Origin: Sphingomonas sp. Root241
GTDB taxonomy: Bacteria; Pseudomonadota; Alphaproteobacteria; Sphingomonadales; Sphingomonadaceae
Length of the DNA: 64,000 bases
Assembly: GCF_001428865.1 (NCBI RefSeq)
Contig: NZ_LMIV01000001.1
Location: 1,609,996 to 1,673,995, forward strand
Direction of reading: 5' to 3'
Each line of letters opens with the position of its first letter. Position 1 is the stretch's first letter. The notes below the pieces were generated by a model. It worked only from the letters and a program-made list of their open reading frames with translations, had not been told where the DNA came from and searched no databases. Position numbers and translations under genes: made by a program. This document shows positions 63,765 to 64,000 of this stretch, in pieces.

Positions 63765-64000
63765 ATGAACAATATGGCGAAGAGGCGTGCTTATCTGCTG
63801 GGCGTGGCGCTGGCGTTGATCGCGGCCTGCCCGGCCTCGGCACAGGTGACGACTCGCGTTCCGGCGCCCGTGCCGGGTGCGCCTTCGGCCAGCGTCGAGC
63901 GTATCAAGGTCCACTCTCCCGCCATTCTGGGCAATCTGGAGGGCGAGTCCGCCGATCGCGACGTGCTGGTGGTGCTGCCTCCCGGTTACGCCAGCAACCC
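63765..64000 (+). CDS. Secreted esterase-like protein, N-terminal part (cut by window edge)
   Basis: The start of an exported protein: signal peptide ([19 protein letters not shown]) then a sequence ([34 protein letters not shown]) of the opening of alpha/beta-hydrolase esterases of the Esterase D / feruloyl-esterase-like group. About 78 residues are visible, and the catalytic residues lie beyond the window. Two ATGs (63765, 63774) follow the GGAGAGG site. Being beside GH51 on the divergent side of the same operator, it may remove ester groups from the same polysaccharide. Confidence 0.75.
   Translation, partial: MNNMAKRRAYLLGVALALIAACPASAQVTTRVPAPVPGAPSASVERIKVHSPAILGNLEGESADRDVLVVLPPGYASN

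Overview
The window looks like a chromosomal segment of a sphingomonad-type alphaproteobacterium (Sphingomonas or a close relative). This is inferred from the high GC content, the five TonB-dependent receptors, an UrcA-family protein, the receptor / tryptophan-halogenase-like / SapC / cupin-like cluster, palindromic elements of the GTCACCCCGG type, and tRNA genes with encoded CCA. No phage, insertion sequence, CRISPR array or rRNA was seen.

Layout. 0-13.4 kb is mostly housekeeping: a receptor cut by the left edge, dapA, a soluble lytic transglycosylase, greB, acylphosphatase, DoxX, a secreted HExxH protein with a DUF3108-like partner, a GNAT enzyme, ettA, an M28 peptidase, a small lipoprotein and dctA. 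13.7-19.2 kb holds a secreted beta-propeller, a TonB receptor translationally coupled to a sterol-desaturase-family protein, and small secreted proteins. 19.2-23.3 kb is a leftward operon of hybrid histidine kinase, LuxR-type response regulator and TPR-sulfotransferase.

23.4-35 kb is the most interesting part. It is a tightly packed operon for ATP-dependent breakdown of guanidine (often annotated as urea): ABC importer (three genes), a NikR-like ribbon-helix-helix regulator, two DUF1989 proteins (carboxyguanidine deiminase subunits), a 1199-residue biotin-dependent urea/guanidine carboxylase, allophanate hydrolase, then a [2Fe-2S] ferredoxin and biotin synthase. The NikR-like protein keeps only one of the four nickel ligands of E. 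coli NikR. The same inverted repeat, TTATTAC-N14-GTAATA, occurs twice: before the importer and before the regulator. This suggests a repressor-operator circuit that no longer senses nickel and may respond to guanidine or a pathway intermediate.

35-49.3 kb returns to general functions: a second sterol-desaturase paralogue, tRNA-Pro and tRNA-Ile(CAT), a WalW-like polysaccharide deacetylase and a PAS histidine kinase, an Lrp regulator, a TPR protein, gyrA preceded by a 26-bp alternating purine-pyrimidine tract, and a DUF2946 / TonB receptor / PepSY set followed by tRNA-Glu. A stretch of about 750 bases without a convincing gene follows.

50-64 kb is a carbohydrate-uptake locus: two large TonB receptors, a LacI regulator, a flavin-dependent halogenase-like protein, SapC and cupin-like proteins, a GH51 alpha-L-arabinofuranosidase and the start of a secreted esterase. 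An identical 18-bp operator-like sequence stands before one receptor and before the GH51 gene, and related TAGCGCTA palindromes sit at the other receptor, which together suggest a LacI regulon for arabinose-containing plant polysaccharide.
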